Shown here: one piece after another, positions 13,956 to 27,200 of the stretch
How positions within the stretch are numbered: position 1 is the stretch's first letter
Layout: each line of letters begins with the position of its first letter
Source: Neodiprion pinetum
Lineage: Eukaryota > Arthropoda > Insecta > Hymenoptera > Diprionidae
Direction of reading: 5' to 3'
DNA: 64,000 nt
Assembly: GCF_021155775.2 (NCBI RefSeq)
Contig: NC_060234.1
Location: forward strand, 24,980,026-25,044,025
Translations under genes and position numbers: made by a program
Notes under the pieces: generated by a model
Told to the model about the DNA's origin: nothing
Database searches by the model: none
What the model saw: only the letters and a program-made list of their open reading frames with translations

Positions 13956-15499
13956 ATGGTAAGTCAACATTGTTTTGCGGAGCCTTCAAAGCGGTCAACT
14001 TTATTCTCCTAACTACCCGACGACGCGCAATAAACTTCGCCAAATCAAAGTTGGGTTAGGCGGCGTCTCTAGCCGTGTAATGCCTCTTACAACCTCAAAT
14101 AGCTCCCCATATTCGATTGTCATTAATCCGACAATCCAGCTTAACTTGCTTAAAATATTCATGCAATCTTAATCCGAGCAACGAATTATTTTCGATTTCG
14201 CAATACCGTCATTTTTTACGGCTATCTTGAGTTGAACCCCATTTTGTTGCAACTTCAGAATGCTGGGAATCTCTCTTAGCCCAAGACTAGGATGAGAAAA
14301 AGCCCGGTTTTTGTTAAATAACCCTATCACAGGTTTTTTCTGTTCATCTCAATACTAACGGCATTATCATTAATTTTTAAGTAACATCTCAAAAGGAAAT
14401 CATAATTGTTCATTCTACGAACCATATATTCTTTTTTTTAAATCCTTTAAATATTTAATACTTTTTGTGATTTGCTTAATCTTAATATACTTAATAACGT
14501 TTCCGTCACATTTTATTTTTCTGCATATGGATTATTGCCCAAACACTAGTCACATTGCTAAAGTATAACGAAACTGGATCTAATTTAAAAAATTTATAAC
14601 AAACATTATCTGAACAGTTGAATTCGTTTGTCCCAAAGTATGAAGATAGTAAATTCAACAATGTGCGTCGTTTTGTATTTAATCACAATCAGTAGTACCT
14701 TGGAAAACATTTTTAAACAATCTTGTTTTAACTGTCTCACAAAACTTGATCAAGATTACACAATAAAATGATTCTGAAATGTTTCAGGCAAGTCTTAAGA
14801 CAGATAATCCAGAGAAACCTGGTCAGGAAACTGCACCAATCCATCGGATCCGTATTACACTGACCTCATGTAACGTCCGTTCCCTTGAGAAAGGTAAATG
14901 AGTAAACATAATTATTGTATATTTTTCGAATTACTCAAATTGTGTGGCTAAGTATTGATATATTTAATTACTACAGCACTTCATTTAATTTTTTGCATAA
15001 ACATGTAGCATAGCAAGAGATCTATACAATTTATTCAAGCGTTCCTTTTTCTAAATCATCACATTTCAACTCATTCAATTTCAAGTCTAATCCTTTTTAA
15101 TTACCCAGAACTTGAAATATGGTGAAGACAAATGATCAACTGAAAATAAAAATATTATCAATTTAGATGCAAACTTTTGTATGAAGTTTAAAAATTAGTA
15201 TCAGATTTTAAATTAATATTCCTTCAAAATTCACAGTGTGTACAGAACTTATCACTGGAGCTAAGAAACAGAAACAGAAGCTGAAGGTGAAAGGACCTGT
15301 CCGTATGCCAACCAAGATTCTTAGGATTACGACACGTAAAACACCTTGTGGTGAAGGTTCAAAGACTTGGGATCGCTTCCAGATGCGAATTCATAAGAGG
15401 GTAATTGACCTTTACTCTCCGTCTGAAATTGTGAAGCAAATAACCAGCATCTCGATTGAACCTGGTGTAGAAGTTGAAGTTACCATTGCTGACGAATAA
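13956..15499 (+). CDS. RpS20: 40S ribosomal protein S20 (uS10)
   Basis: uS10 is a component of the head of the small ribosomal subunit. Three coding exons (13956-13958, 14788-14893, 15237-15499) give 123 residues. The first coding exon is only the ATG, followed directly by the donor. The body carries the uS10 hallmarks IRITLTSCNVRSLEK, KGPVRMPTK, RITTRKTPCGEGSKTWDRF and the C-terminal SISIEPGVEVEVTIADE. Length is close to the human protein (119 residues), with a slightly longer Lys/Gln-rich loop after the GAKKQ motif. The gene converges on eIF2alpha, with the two stops about 330 bases apart. Confidence 0.98.
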
Positions 15500-15518
15500 A
15501 CCATTGAAATGAAATTTC

Positions 15519-15537
15519 AATAAAATGTTTGAATAAA
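15519..15537 (+). terminator. RpS20 poly(A) signals
   Basis: Two AATAAA hexamers lie at 15519-15524 and 15532-15537, about 20 and 33 bases past the RpS20 stop, which would give a very short 3' UTR as is usual for ribosomal protein mRNAs. Confidence 0.7.
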
Positions 15538-15709
15538 AAATTAAAAATTAAAATACCTGGATGAGTCTTATTACCCCTTATGCCTATACCGTATTTTTTA
15601 AGCAGCTCTAAATTTAGACATGGGACGCTGAAAATTAGAAGTATCGAAGGAGTCAAGAATGGAGGTATTAGATAAATTAAATTCATTATATTCTTATAAT
15701 ATTTTTCAC

Positions 15710-15715
15710 TTTATT
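15710..15715 (-). terminator. eIF2alpha poly(A) signal
   Basis: AATAAA is read on the minus strand about 115 bases past the eIF2alpha stop. The RpS20 and eIF2alpha 3' ends therefore approach each other without clearly overlapping. Confidence 0.55.
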
Positions 15716-15830
15716 TGTAAAATCTTGTATCATAAAGTCAATGAAAGTGATTCTGCACTTGATAAAGTTACTCGCCAGATGCGGTCACATAGAGAAGGAT
15801 GAATACAAATTCGTTTGTTTCGCATATTGT

Positions 15831-17758
15831 TTAATCATCCTCCTGAGAATCGTTACCGCCCTTTCCCGCATCTTCACCTTCTTCGCCCCCACTGAAGTCA
15901 CCCATACCCTCAGCTTCTTCTTCTTCATCATCGTCACCTGCCACCTCTGCATTTTCGAGTTCGGCACGCTCCATTTGTCTTGCCAACTCAGCTTCGTCAG
16001 TTGCTGTCACAACTTTCGGCTGAAAATGTAGTACAACAATTGTCAAGATCTCCTTGTGGCAACTTTGAATCTTTTGGTAATTCCTTGTTCTAGTCAACAG
16101 AGACACATTTTCTTTGACTTTGTCATGTATCGATACAACCGTGGCAAGATGTATTTAAAGATTAATATCTTTAAAAGCACTATCTCCAACAAGTTTATAA
16201 CTGAAAACTCACCGCCATTTGAATGTCGAATACACCTCCAAGGGATATAATTTTTTCCTTAATCACCTCTATGGCATCATTCAATGCCTTTAAACCGTCT
16301 TGTTTCTCAGGTGTAGAGGTTGTCATGACTGGAATATAAGGAAATGAATATTGAATCACCTAATATATGAAAAATATTTAATGATATCTGGATTTGCAAT
16401 AATTCAGTATCTAACCATCAAATCACATTGACTAATTCTTGTAAACATGCATTATATGCTTCGATTATTCAGAGTATCGATTGAGAATCCAAAAAAATTT
16501 CTGTAATTCACTTGTATTCTTCACCTGAAGAAATACAATTTCATAAAGAAGTTTTTCTGATTTGCAAACTTGAAATCAGTCAAATTCTTATTACATTTTA
16601 TTACACTGAAAGTGTGAAGTAATTTAATACGTTACTGATTAATGAGTATGATAATCAATATTAATCAGATATGTACCATACAACGGAGGGGCTATTAAAT
16701 TGATTTTGATCGGCAATTCTTCTGTCGTCAGAGCCAAGCCAGCTTTTAATGCAGTTTTGACAGCATCTATGCCTTCATAACCGTAGCAAGCAACTTCAAC
16801 ATCAGCACGAATCTTGACGGCTTGAGATGTGAGTTTCCGCTTGATATTGTTCAACAATACTTCTTTAGTGTGATCATCCAAGCCACACTCGGCCAAGATG
16901 GAAGGGTCCCTGAAATACAAATTTTTTATTCACAGACTTCCCTTTAGTATTTAATTTTTTAAAGCAATTTCCTCAAACTCAAAAAATAATAATTGCTAAT
17001 TGCAATCAATGAGATGACTTACAATACTGATTGTTTAAAGAAATCATAGGCTGATGCCTTCTGTTTTTTATATTTTTCTTCAAAGTACCAAGCTGTCTTC
17101 TGGTACAATTCCTCCAGCTGTTCGTCGCTATCATAATGCAATAGCTCAGCAACATGACGTAAAATCGAATTCACTGCTTTAGCTTTGGCAAATCGTTCTG
17201 TACATTTTTCTACATCTTCAGCAGATACTCGTCGTTTACTCAAGTCAATATACCCTTGAAAAAACATTCAATATTAAAATTGATTACATAAAGAATCAGA
17301 ATGGGTAAGCACATTGAATTTCCTAGTTGAATGCATTGTTTAAGGTGTACCCTAAAATTTGGTGAAATTGTAAGGAAATTTGATGTGAATCTTTGTCTGC
17401 ATTGTGTACAATTCTCAGATTCTGTAAGGTTTTCTGAACATAGTAATCACTGAAAAATGCCGAACTGGCATTATGAGTATGGATTGGCTTAAATTACAAT
17501 CAGCCATAAATTATACATACCTTTATCTTTGTCAACTCTGATGACAACAACAGGTTCCGTTTTTCCGACTCTGATGAGTTTGTTGATGGAACGAATACGT
17601 CGCCTTGACAATTCAGAAAGAAGAATCATGCCTTCGATATTATTATACTCCAATAAATGAACATAGGCTCCCATTTCAGCTATGCTACGTACATTGACCA
17701 TAACCACATCTTCAACTTCAGGATATTTCTCCTTGTAAAACCGGCAAGATAACACCAT
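15831..17758 (-). CDS. eIF2alpha: Translation initiation factor eIF2 alpha subunit
   Basis: eIF2alpha is the regulatory subunit of the GTPase complex that brings initiator tRNA to the 40S ribosome. Phosphorylation of its Ser51 blocks eIF2B and drives the integrated stress response. Five coding exons (17521-17758, 17023-17254, 16677-16909, 16213-16328, 15831-16019) give 335 residues. The N-terminal S1/OB domain (VEDVVMVNVRSIAEMGAY) is followed by ILLSELSRRRIRSINKL, where the regulatory serine falls at residue 51 counting the Met. The helical domain and the alpha-beta domain (VKIRADVEVACYGYEGIDAV) follow, and the tail ends in an acidic Glu/Asp-rich segment after ELARQMERAELENAEV. The length matches the family. 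The start gives the conserved LSCRFY beginning. Confidence 0.98.
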
Positions 17759-20422
17759 ATTGGCTGAAAGAAAAGATATAATTCTTTTATCAAAGAATGT
17801 AGAGGGTTGATCTGATAGTTTGCAAAAGGAAAAAATACAATCTGTTTTGGAACAATAATTCTTTCAAAAAAAGTTGATAGCTAGACATTCTGCGGCAGGT
17901 TGTCTAATACAACACGAACTTTGGAGGCGGGTTAGGTGAGGTTGTATTAATATCATGCAAACATTCCGTATGAAATTGATGAGAAACGTAATATGGAAGC
18001 GGTTAGCCAAATTTACAGGTTATCTTTTAGGTTAGCCGTACGAAATATGCGTTATCTATACAAATATCCATCTGCGATTACCTAGATTCTATGAGCCTAT
18101 GAAAATAGAAGTAGGATTAACTAAGGCCGAAGAAATTTACTCGAAACTGTAAACTCTATTCAAATATGCTTATAATCCATGTGGGATCGGGAATTTGCTA
18201 CAGACAGGCTGATGAAAGTGGCAAACAGCAACTCTCAACCAAATTACCCACTGATTTCTGTGCTCTCAACCTATAGGGTAAAAAATGTCAGTAACCCCAA
18301 CCAGTGCCCCAACCGCACATTCTTATTTCGTGTAAAATCTGATTCGGTAGTTGCTTTCTACCGGGGACATCAGATAATAATTGTATTTATATGCATAGTG
18401 GAAGTCTCTTTTCTCATCATGTTTAATATGATAGAGAAAAATTAAATTCTAGGGTATTTAAATCGAGCATGGGTCTCAACTGTTTACAATCGCCGTGTCT
18501 CACGAACGAAAGACTTAACTTTCCGGTTAACTGTGACATCCTAACGCGGTGAATTCCGGACAAATTATAAGGGAGACTCACAATTGAAACACGAAAATAA
18601 GCTGGGACGTTGTTATATAAATTTTTTTGAAAAGTAGTTGACAGTAGAGTCAGTTGAGTAATCTAGAAAACAAGCAGGTATACAAATTTGTCATAAAAAT
18701 TTTGAAATAATTTTCTACAATACAGTATTTTCTTTCTTCTTTTTGTCATTTTTAGTACCCGGTTTTGAACGAGCTTCGTTGTTTTGTTATTCACCGTTTG
18801 TCACGGGAGACTTGCTCGTTTGGTATGTAAATATCGTGTTTCATTGTAACAACTTGATCAAAGTTGATTGCGGATGAATATGATTCGACCCGAACAGTAG
18901 TTGATAGTTGTTTGATCAATGTCTGTGCGTGACATGTCTCACAAAAGGCGCGTTTGGAATTGAATTTACGAATTTTTGTAATACAAAAAATTCAAGAAAG
19001 AAATTTTACAATTCAACGATTTTAGTGGGTTGACTGCGAAAGGTTAAGCGGGGGAAAAAGATGTTGGAATTGCCAAAGTCTTAATTGCCAAAGCTATGTG
19101 CACCTTGTTGACTTGAATTAAGAAACGAAATTCATAAAAAAATTAATGTATTCACGTGGAATTCACTCTATTGCACTAGAGAAATCCGAAGGTATCACGA
19201 TTCCACATGTGTTACACATTATCGAAGACTGAGTTAAATTTACACAACAATAAAGTTGCCATTTGAAAAACTACAATATGTAAGTATTTGACCAGTGAAA
19301 ATAAGCACACTTATGCTCGTTTCTACACCACAGCAAGCGGTAGAGCAGCCGGCGCGTTTTTTTTTTTTTTTTACGTGGTATCCCCAATAGCCCTACTCCA
19401 CGGAGAATACTTGCAAGATCGATTTTACATTCTTCGAAACATTGCAAATGACTTTTTTTCACATGTCAATCATGGTGAATTGTTTTTCCCAATCAATTTG
19501 TACTCGTGTATATTCACAGTTTGTTCGACATTTTTGAGTCCATATAACCCACTGATTATTTATTATCGATGAAAGATGAATATTTTAATTATGAATGAAA
19601 GATGATTGTTTTAATTATGGATGAAGAGTGACTGTTTTTATCTTAGATGCAAACGGCGATTGACTTTGGATGTTCTCGCAGGTTTTTTTTTCATGACGTA
19701 TGAGATAATCACTAAATGGAGAACCTGATGAATACGCAAAACAATCAACAACTGAACCATGATCCAAAACACGAATTGCTGTAAGACGTTGACATTTACC
19801 TATCGGGAGATGATGCAGAAATCTTTGAAGAAATGGAAAAAAATCGGAGAAGAATAAAAACAACCATCAAAAAACGATCGCAACCAAAGACTGTAAAACC
19901 ATACAAAAAACTACAGTTGAATAAATTTTACTACACTTTGTGATCACGATGATTATGAACTACATCGCTAAACCTATGTATCGGTGAAAACAAAATGACT
20001 AACCCTGAACCAGACCTAAGCCTAAAAAATGAGGCGTTAATTTTTCAGTATAGTTGATAAAACTCAGTTACCTGGAACAGATAAAAATATGATTAGACTA
20101 GACCCTCAAAAAGAAAATAATACGATCGGTTAAACGAGTATTTCTGTTCATTTCAGATATGTTTCATAAATACTTACGCCAAGATTCTCCACTATCAGTA
20201 TACACTACAGAGATTTTTGTTCCTGCGCGTCGAGCGCCGGTTTTCAAATGCCGCGCTTTCTCTAATAACTGAAAAGTATCAAGTCCACGCGCAAAGGCGC
20301 TGTGGAAATTGAAAACTTTACTATTCGTCAAAAAATTGACCGAAGAGCTGAAAAATCAGGACAGCGAGAGTGCGTAACTCTTTTATATACTATTTGCAAA
20401 ACCGCCGGGCAAAAAACCGTAT

Positions 20423-20498
20423 CCAACTCCCGTTATTAATTGGCGCGCAAAAAGCTGCGTCCAATTTTCGTGATTAATCTACGCGCGATAAGGCGCGA
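20423..20498. repeat. Imperfect 38-bp tandem duplication with GCGCGC cores
   Basis: Two adjacent units (20423-20460 and 20461-20498) share the pattern CCAA, then a CGT(T/G)ATTAAT block, then a GCGCGC-type core. The neighbourhood (about 20215-20500) is unusually rich in GCGC, with cores at about 20228, 20291, 20443, 20483 and 20492. The first unit contains TTGGCGCGCAAAA, close to the palindromic E2F-site pattern. Nothing coding is near, so this could be a regulatory cluster or part of an old repeat. Confidence 0.4.
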
Positions 20499-23240
20499 CA
20501 GATTAAACTGTCAAAAAATTTGTATTATCTAAATTTGTATCCCAAAAATTCTGTAGAAATCCAATCCGCATTTGCATCTTTCTGAATTAGATACATTGCT
20601 ATGCGGATTGTTGTTCTCAGATTACAAATCGATTTGAAATGAGGATGGAGGTTGGAAGGCATGCATTATTGTGTGGCGTGTCGGTCGGCGGTCCTCTTCG
20701 ACGCGAAGTCTTCGAGCTCAGTATCTCTCCCCATCTAGCGTACCACGGAACGCGATAGATGGTCCAGAGATGAGTTTTGCCCATTCAGACGATCACAGAG
20801 ATCAATTGAATGGAATAACGATCGGTAATGACTAAATAATTAAATTGCATAACGATTGAAAAATGGTTGCAGACTGACAAGAAATGAAAAATTCAATTTC
20901 ATTTATATTCAAATGCTTTCAAATACTCGAGAGACTCGAATACGGAGTCTTTTGGCAAAAATATTTCTGTGATCGTTTGACGCTGTGGATTACAAAGGTT
21001 AGTAACATCACGGTACATCGCGACCTTCCTACCCTCGCCTGTTTCCCAACGAAGCCACCCAACGGAAAAGAGAGACTCACACACACATGCATAAACCCCG
21101 CGACGGATCCCAAAACGTCCACCTACCTACCCGGTTACCTATATTCGACCTAAACGATTCTCCATTTTTTCCAACAAACATTATTCTTCATCATTTGCAC
21201 CGTGGTCACTGACTTACATTTTCGTTGGTTACCTGTTGGGAGCAAGATATTTTTGTATCGTAGTCTGCCTTTTCGAAATACAGTATCGCGGTTGTATCCC
21301 GCGAACTCTAATATTGCATTTGTTATTTTAGTAAATGTTGGCAGACTATCGGTACATTAACCTTTTGTAAAAGTGATTAAGACATCCTGTATGCCAATTA
21401 GCATTTTTCTAAGCGAGCTAAGCCTGCAGTTGATCAATACTTGTTGGATGTCAAAAGATTGAAAATGATATATAATATAAGATGCAAGTTGATTACGTTA
21501 CGTTATGCCAGACTTTGGAATTTCATCAATTTAACAATATCGTGAATTTAAATATTTTCAAACCTCAGGTGAACCCACCACTTAATCGGCATCATCGGTA
21601 AATTCAAACGTAGATTATTACGTCAGTTGCAAAACACAATTCGATCTCCTGAGTGCCGAGGAAGCGATGGTTACCTGTCGCGATGCTCATTCCACTTTTA
21701 GCAACGTGTAAAACGTCTAACTTTGAGTAAGGTATGGTAAATTGCATTACGAATAAAAATGGTTCGACTGAAAGTCAAGCACGTTGCGATCGTGAATGAG
21801 CCTATCCGTGCAGCTAAAAAATGGAAGATTTATGTAACAATTGTTACCGCCACGCCACGTGACAGAGGAATCCCAGGGAAATACCCATAACCTAACACAT
21901 GCAAACTCACCAACGTTGCCGAGAAATGGTGAAGTCAACCGGAAGTCTCTGCTGAAATCTGTGAAAAACAAAGCAAGACACTAGAATTAATTTAGCAAAT
22001 TGGCTTTTCGGTTTTCAAATGAATTATTACTGTTGTCTATTTTCATATTTATGCATTGCATGTTCCGCAAGAACAAAATTTCGGCTCTAGATTTTAATTA
22101 ATTTTATGAGCAAAGTAAATGGTATCACTTTGATTATTCCGATTACGAATAGCATATTATACTATGGGTGCTTAATCAGAGGAGCAAGGAGAACGTTTTC
22201 ACAAAGCTATGATGAACTTTGAACGACGTTACCAAGGGCAGCACAACGAAAATATGATGGAAGATTACATTTGGGCTCTAATACGAGAAAACCCATGCAA
22301 ACATAAAACATCCACTATAAAAATATTCATTTTTAAACTTGATTTATCGTTGTTTTACATTTTTGTGCTATTATTTATCACAATTCTTGAATAAAAAAGA
22401 CTTTGATGTTCCGCAAAAAGTTTAAAATTCAATTATAAAAAAAAAAGTAGTAATTTTTCTTGAAAATTAAAAAAATTGTTCTAGCTTCTACAAAAGCAAA
22501 ATTTGATCAGAAAAATAATTGTTTCCTTTATTTGCAACGTAGGAGAAACCAAAATTTCACATGCAGAAGCCAGATCCAGAAATCATGTCGACCGGTGTTA
22601 TCAATCAATAATTAAAATTAGTATCGTCACCTAGAATCTGGGTTGCTCCACACTTTAACGTCGTAGTTCTTGTAGCATCTCAGGTTTATTGGTGAAGCGA
22701 CGCACTTTTCACATAATTCAGATCTCCACTTATCTCTTATACTTCAAAAATCCGCACCGGAATAACACTAGCACCCGATTCTACACTGACTTTTTGTAAT
22801 GTAGCCGTTTGTTTTCACCGACGCGACTGAATAAACTTGCTAACAATGCAACTGCGCATTCGCCGAAAATCAGCCAAAAATATTACTAAAATTGACACTC
22901 GACGCAGAGACAAAACTACGCAGCACTCAAATCTGAAGTTACACAAAACAATGAAAATTCGGGACACGAAATTCACCTTCAACATTCACGGGATGTTTTC
23001 ATTTCAGTAACTCGAATTTTTTTCTGGCTACACGCTGCTCCTCGTGATTATTCACAGATGAGTATGTTGTAAATACACTGATGGAACAACGTGCCACAAC
23101 CTGAATAACGCGGTCTGAACGTTGAAGTGGTCCGAGAACACGAGAACACGTGATTTCGTTCCAATTGCTCGGAAACGACCGACGTCGCCCGGTGCTCAGA
23201 AGAGAATAAAATCAGTTCTCTGAAGCCGAAAGATAATATT

Positions 23241-23263
23241 CCCCCCCCCCCCCCCCCCCCCCC
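23241..23263 (+). repeat. Poly-C homopolymer tract (about 23 C)
   Basis: An uninterrupted run of C is followed by a pyrimidine-rich stretch and, from 23284, a G run (GGGGGGG). The G-rich strand could form a G-quadruplex. Exact length is likely to be unreliable in an assembly. It lies about 1 kb before the start of the deubiquitinase gene. Confidence 0.85.
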
Positions 23264-24250
23264 TCTTGTCGCTCTTCCCATGAGGGGGGGTAGCGCCTAC
23301 TTAGCTGCTCCCCTCCCCGCCCCCGGCCAGCCTGTGAGTAGAGTGAGAGAGGGTGGGAGAATTATTATCTCCTGTCCTTCAGAGAACCGATTCAAACCCG
23401 TTCGCGGGACGCTTACGCCGTTGCCATCTATCGCTATGGTCTCAACGGCCGGGTGAAAACACCAGGTAAAATGCACGCCACGCGATCTAACGTTTGGAGG
23501 ATCGCCGCATTATGTGACGTCAGGCAAAGTTTGAATTCTCCGACCACTTACGGCGACTGTTCAAATAAAGCTTATGTATCATTATATATAATTTGTCCAA
23601 CTAGTCTTTATATAAGACTCAATTTTTTAGTATAATCAATTATTTTATAAAATAAAAGTTGACCCTCCGGTACTTCGTTTCAGAATTTGGGTACATGGGA
23701 GCCAGGAGAATGTAAATAGATGAAACGGAATACGAAACTTGTATACAACTTATACGTATACAACAAATATAATCGTAAGAATACTAACAGACGACATTTG
23801 TTAACACTCGTAATAAACAATCGCACTGTGTATAACCCATAACCTCTTCTTGCGCATTTGTACTCCTGCAGTCGCCGTAACCAGAATATTATAATGTGTA
23901 TGTACTTTTATCACGTATTGTAGACCAGGCTTTATCCTTCTGAGGGTTCATAGTTCAACAGCTCCAGCATTAGCGCTGCACACGACGAATTGTAAAACAA
24001 CCAAAAAACAACGGTTGTGGTTCACATTATAGAACTACTTATCTCGAATGACAATCATTTTCGTGGTCTATCATCGGAAGAGTCGCGATGGATTATGCAG
24101 GTTAGAAAACGGCGAAAAATGTCAACATGAAACGTCTCATTGTAAATTAGTAACGAATTTGATATAACAGGCCAGAAAAAACTTAGAAATAACTCACGAA
24201 TATCTATTCAAAGTTTCATTTTCCCATTTAAAACTCCGGGAATATCGCAA

Positions 24251-27200
24251 ATGCCTCTCGTCGCAAGAAATTGTCCGCACATAGCCAAGCATGGGGATCT
24301 GTCAATCCTCGAATCGTTGGCTACGCAAAAGGAGAAATTCTTCAAGTGTAACGATTGTGATAATGACGGGCCAAATTTGTGGTTCTGTCTGTTTCCCAAT
24401 TGCAAGTGGATTGGTTGTTCGACAACCCATTTAGACCACAGCACGATCCATAATACAAAATTTCCAAACCACTGCGCCCATATGAACTTGTCAACCGAGA
24501 GGATATGGTGCTACTATTGCGAGCACGAGGTCATAGCAATCCACATACCGTCCCCTCTGCAGTCGCCAAATCCGAGAGAGCCAAAATCAAGCGGTAACAA
24601 ATTCTCCGGAGATGCCTGTATCGGTGTGACATTAAAATCGGATAACTCGGAGCTGCATCAGTCCTTGATGAACAAATTCGGCAGGTCTGGAGCAAACAGA
24701 ATAGACTGGGAAAAAGGTGTTCTCACCTATGAAAAATCTGGCGACTCTCCGGATAGCACAGACTCTGATGATAGCAAGGACCTCGCAGTAAAACCAAAGG
24801 GCCTTGTCGGCTTGCAGAACATTGGCAACACGTGTTACATGAATGCTGCGCTCCAAGCCTTGTCCAACGTTCCACCATTGACTCAATTTTTCTTGGAATG
24901 TGGTCTGATCGTCAATTGCATACTCAAAGATCGCAAGCCCGGCCTGAGCTTGAGCTACCTTAATCTGATTAGTGAAATGTGGAACAAAAAGACACGAGGA
25001 TATGTTGTTCCTCATGGTATTTTATATTGGATAAGAACAGTTCATCCGATGTTCAGAGGCTACCATCAACACGACACACAGGAATTCTTAAGATGCTTTA
25101 TGGATCAGCTGCACGAAGAACTAAAAGAACATATAGAGGATGACAGAGATCATTTATTGAGACTAAAGGGGTTTGAGGAACATTCTTCGGACGAAGAAGA
25201 CACAGAGATTGATGGAACCGGTTTGTAACAGTTTCCATTTGTATATTCATTGCAGTAGAGACACATTACCTGAAAATAAATTCCCAGTGATTTTCCTGAC
25301 TTGTTGCAGTTTGGAAGTCTTTAAAATATCAGCCAGCTCCGCATTGTTAAATTGTTTATGCTCTTACTAAAAGTTGGGTACCCTTAACATCTATCACGAT
25401 TTCTAATATGATATTTCAGCAATACTTCATGACATTTGATAAAGTATTATTACAAATTTCTCATTTTTCATTTAAGATTATAGCTATATTTGAAGAAGAA
25501 AAAGATATTTGTCACCAAATTCCTAAATATTCAACAATCATTGACTGAAAAGTGTGTAGCTTACCCAATAAGGAACTTCATTCCTAATTGTTTCTAATTT
25601 TTCCTGTGTTTCTGGTCTGTCGCTATACTGTATCATTATTCTTTCAACTTTAACAAATAAATGGATATTTATACAAGTGAATGTTACAAAATAAGTATTA
25701 CAAGGGAATATATACATATAAAATTAATTTCAATGTAATTCAAAACTCTTAGATAATATGATGAATGACTATGAACCTAATGTGAATAAGTTCACATTTT
25801 TCATTTCATTTTCAACCCGTTTACAAATATAAATTGACTGATAGTAGTCATTTATGCAGATGTGTGTTCTTAATCTGGTACAGGTTCTAGTCAATCTGAT
25901 GCTGAATACGAAACCTGTGACTCGGGAGTTAGTGAGCAAAGCTCGTTGAGTGACGAGGGAGAACGCGGGACCAAAAGGCGATACTACAGGTTGTCCCAGT
26001 CAGAGAAATTGAGAAGCAAGTTCAGCAATAGCAGGAGCATGAAGAAGTCGACTGGTGATGATTCCTTCTCTCAAAATCAGAGATCGACCCCGAGCTCACC
26101 GACCAAACATCGTAACAAGAAACTAATGAAAACTAGAAGTATTATCAGCGACATATTCGATGGAAAACTTCTGAGTAATGTACAGTGCTTAACTTGTGAC
26201 AGAGTTTCCAGAAGGGTTGAAACTTTTCAAGACCTCTCTCTGCCCATACCTAGCAGAGATCACATCGATATGTTGCATCAAGGATCGCTTACTCCACAAA
26301 AAGCTGGACCTTGCTCTGACGTAGTTTATGTGACCAATCAGTCGGGCTGGGTTTCCTGGTTTTGGCAATGGATGCGTTCCTGGTTTTGGGGGCCGGTTGT
26401 TAGCCTCCATGATTGCCTATCTGCATTTTTCAGCGCCGACGAATTAAAGGGTGACAATATGTACAGCTGTGAAAAGTGCAATAAACTTCGTAACGGTATA
26501 AAATTTTCAAAGGTCTTGGAACTCCCTGAGGTTCTCTGTATTCATCTGAAGAGATTTCGGCACGAACTAATGTTTAGTTCAAAGATTGCCAATTACGTTT
26601 CATTTCCTTTGGAAGGTTTAGATATGAGACCATATATGCACAAGGAATGCGTGTCAAAAGTCACCACGTATGATTTGATATCTGTAATTTGTCATCACGG
26701 AACTGCCGGAGGTGGTCATTACACATGCTACGCTTTGAACACTGCTGTAAATCAATGGTTCGAATTTGATGATCAATGCGTTACTCAAATGTCGCCGGAA
26801 ACAGTTAAAAATTGTGAAGCTTATGTGTTGTTTTATAAAAAATCGTCACCTGAAATGAATCAGTTTAGAGAAAAAACTGTAGAATTGAGAAATGTATCAG
26901 CCCTGGAGCTGTCGCATTTGAATTTCTTCGTATCTCGTCAATGGATAAACAGGTTCAATACATTCTCGGAACCAGGACCCATTGACAATTCAGACTTCCT
27001 GTGTGCTCATGGAGGTGTAATTCCTGCCAGAGCACAATTTGTTGATAAAATCAGTAGGCCAATCCCACAAGAGGTGTGGGAGTATCTCTACGACAAGTGA
27101 GTATTCGCCCTGCAACAAATTAGAATTTATTTCTGGCTATGTGTAAAATGCACACTGATACAGATCAAAAACATTGATTGTGTTTTCTTTACAGATTTGG

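Larger units (their letters stand above)
17759..24250. other. Long gene-poor region between eIF2alpha and the USP gene
   Basis: About 6.5 kb without a recognisable coding exon. It should hold the eIF2alpha promoter at its left end and the 5' UTR and promoter of the deubiquitinase at its right end. Visible items are a 16-T run at 19357-19372 flanked by short GC-rich segments, the GCGC-rich tandem repeat near 20423 and the poly-C tract at 23241. Short open frames at 18179-18445, 20884-21153 and 23048-23281 have no family resemblance; the last is mostly an artefact of the poly-C/poly-G tract. Confidence 0.45.

Noticed and set aside
14894..15236. A snoRNA in the second RpS20 intron
   Set aside because: Only weak partial C- and D-box-like strings are present, with no convincing terminal stem.
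18179..18445. 88-codon open frame on the plus strand
   Set aside because: No recognisable motif and no coding-like composition; it lies in the eIF2alpha upstream region.
19288..19572. Open frame across the 16-T run
   Set aside because: The phenylalanine run is the homopolymer, and the rest has no coding features.
23048..23281. Gly-rich 77-codon open frame on the minus strand
   Set aside because: The glycine run is only the translation of the poly-C tract.
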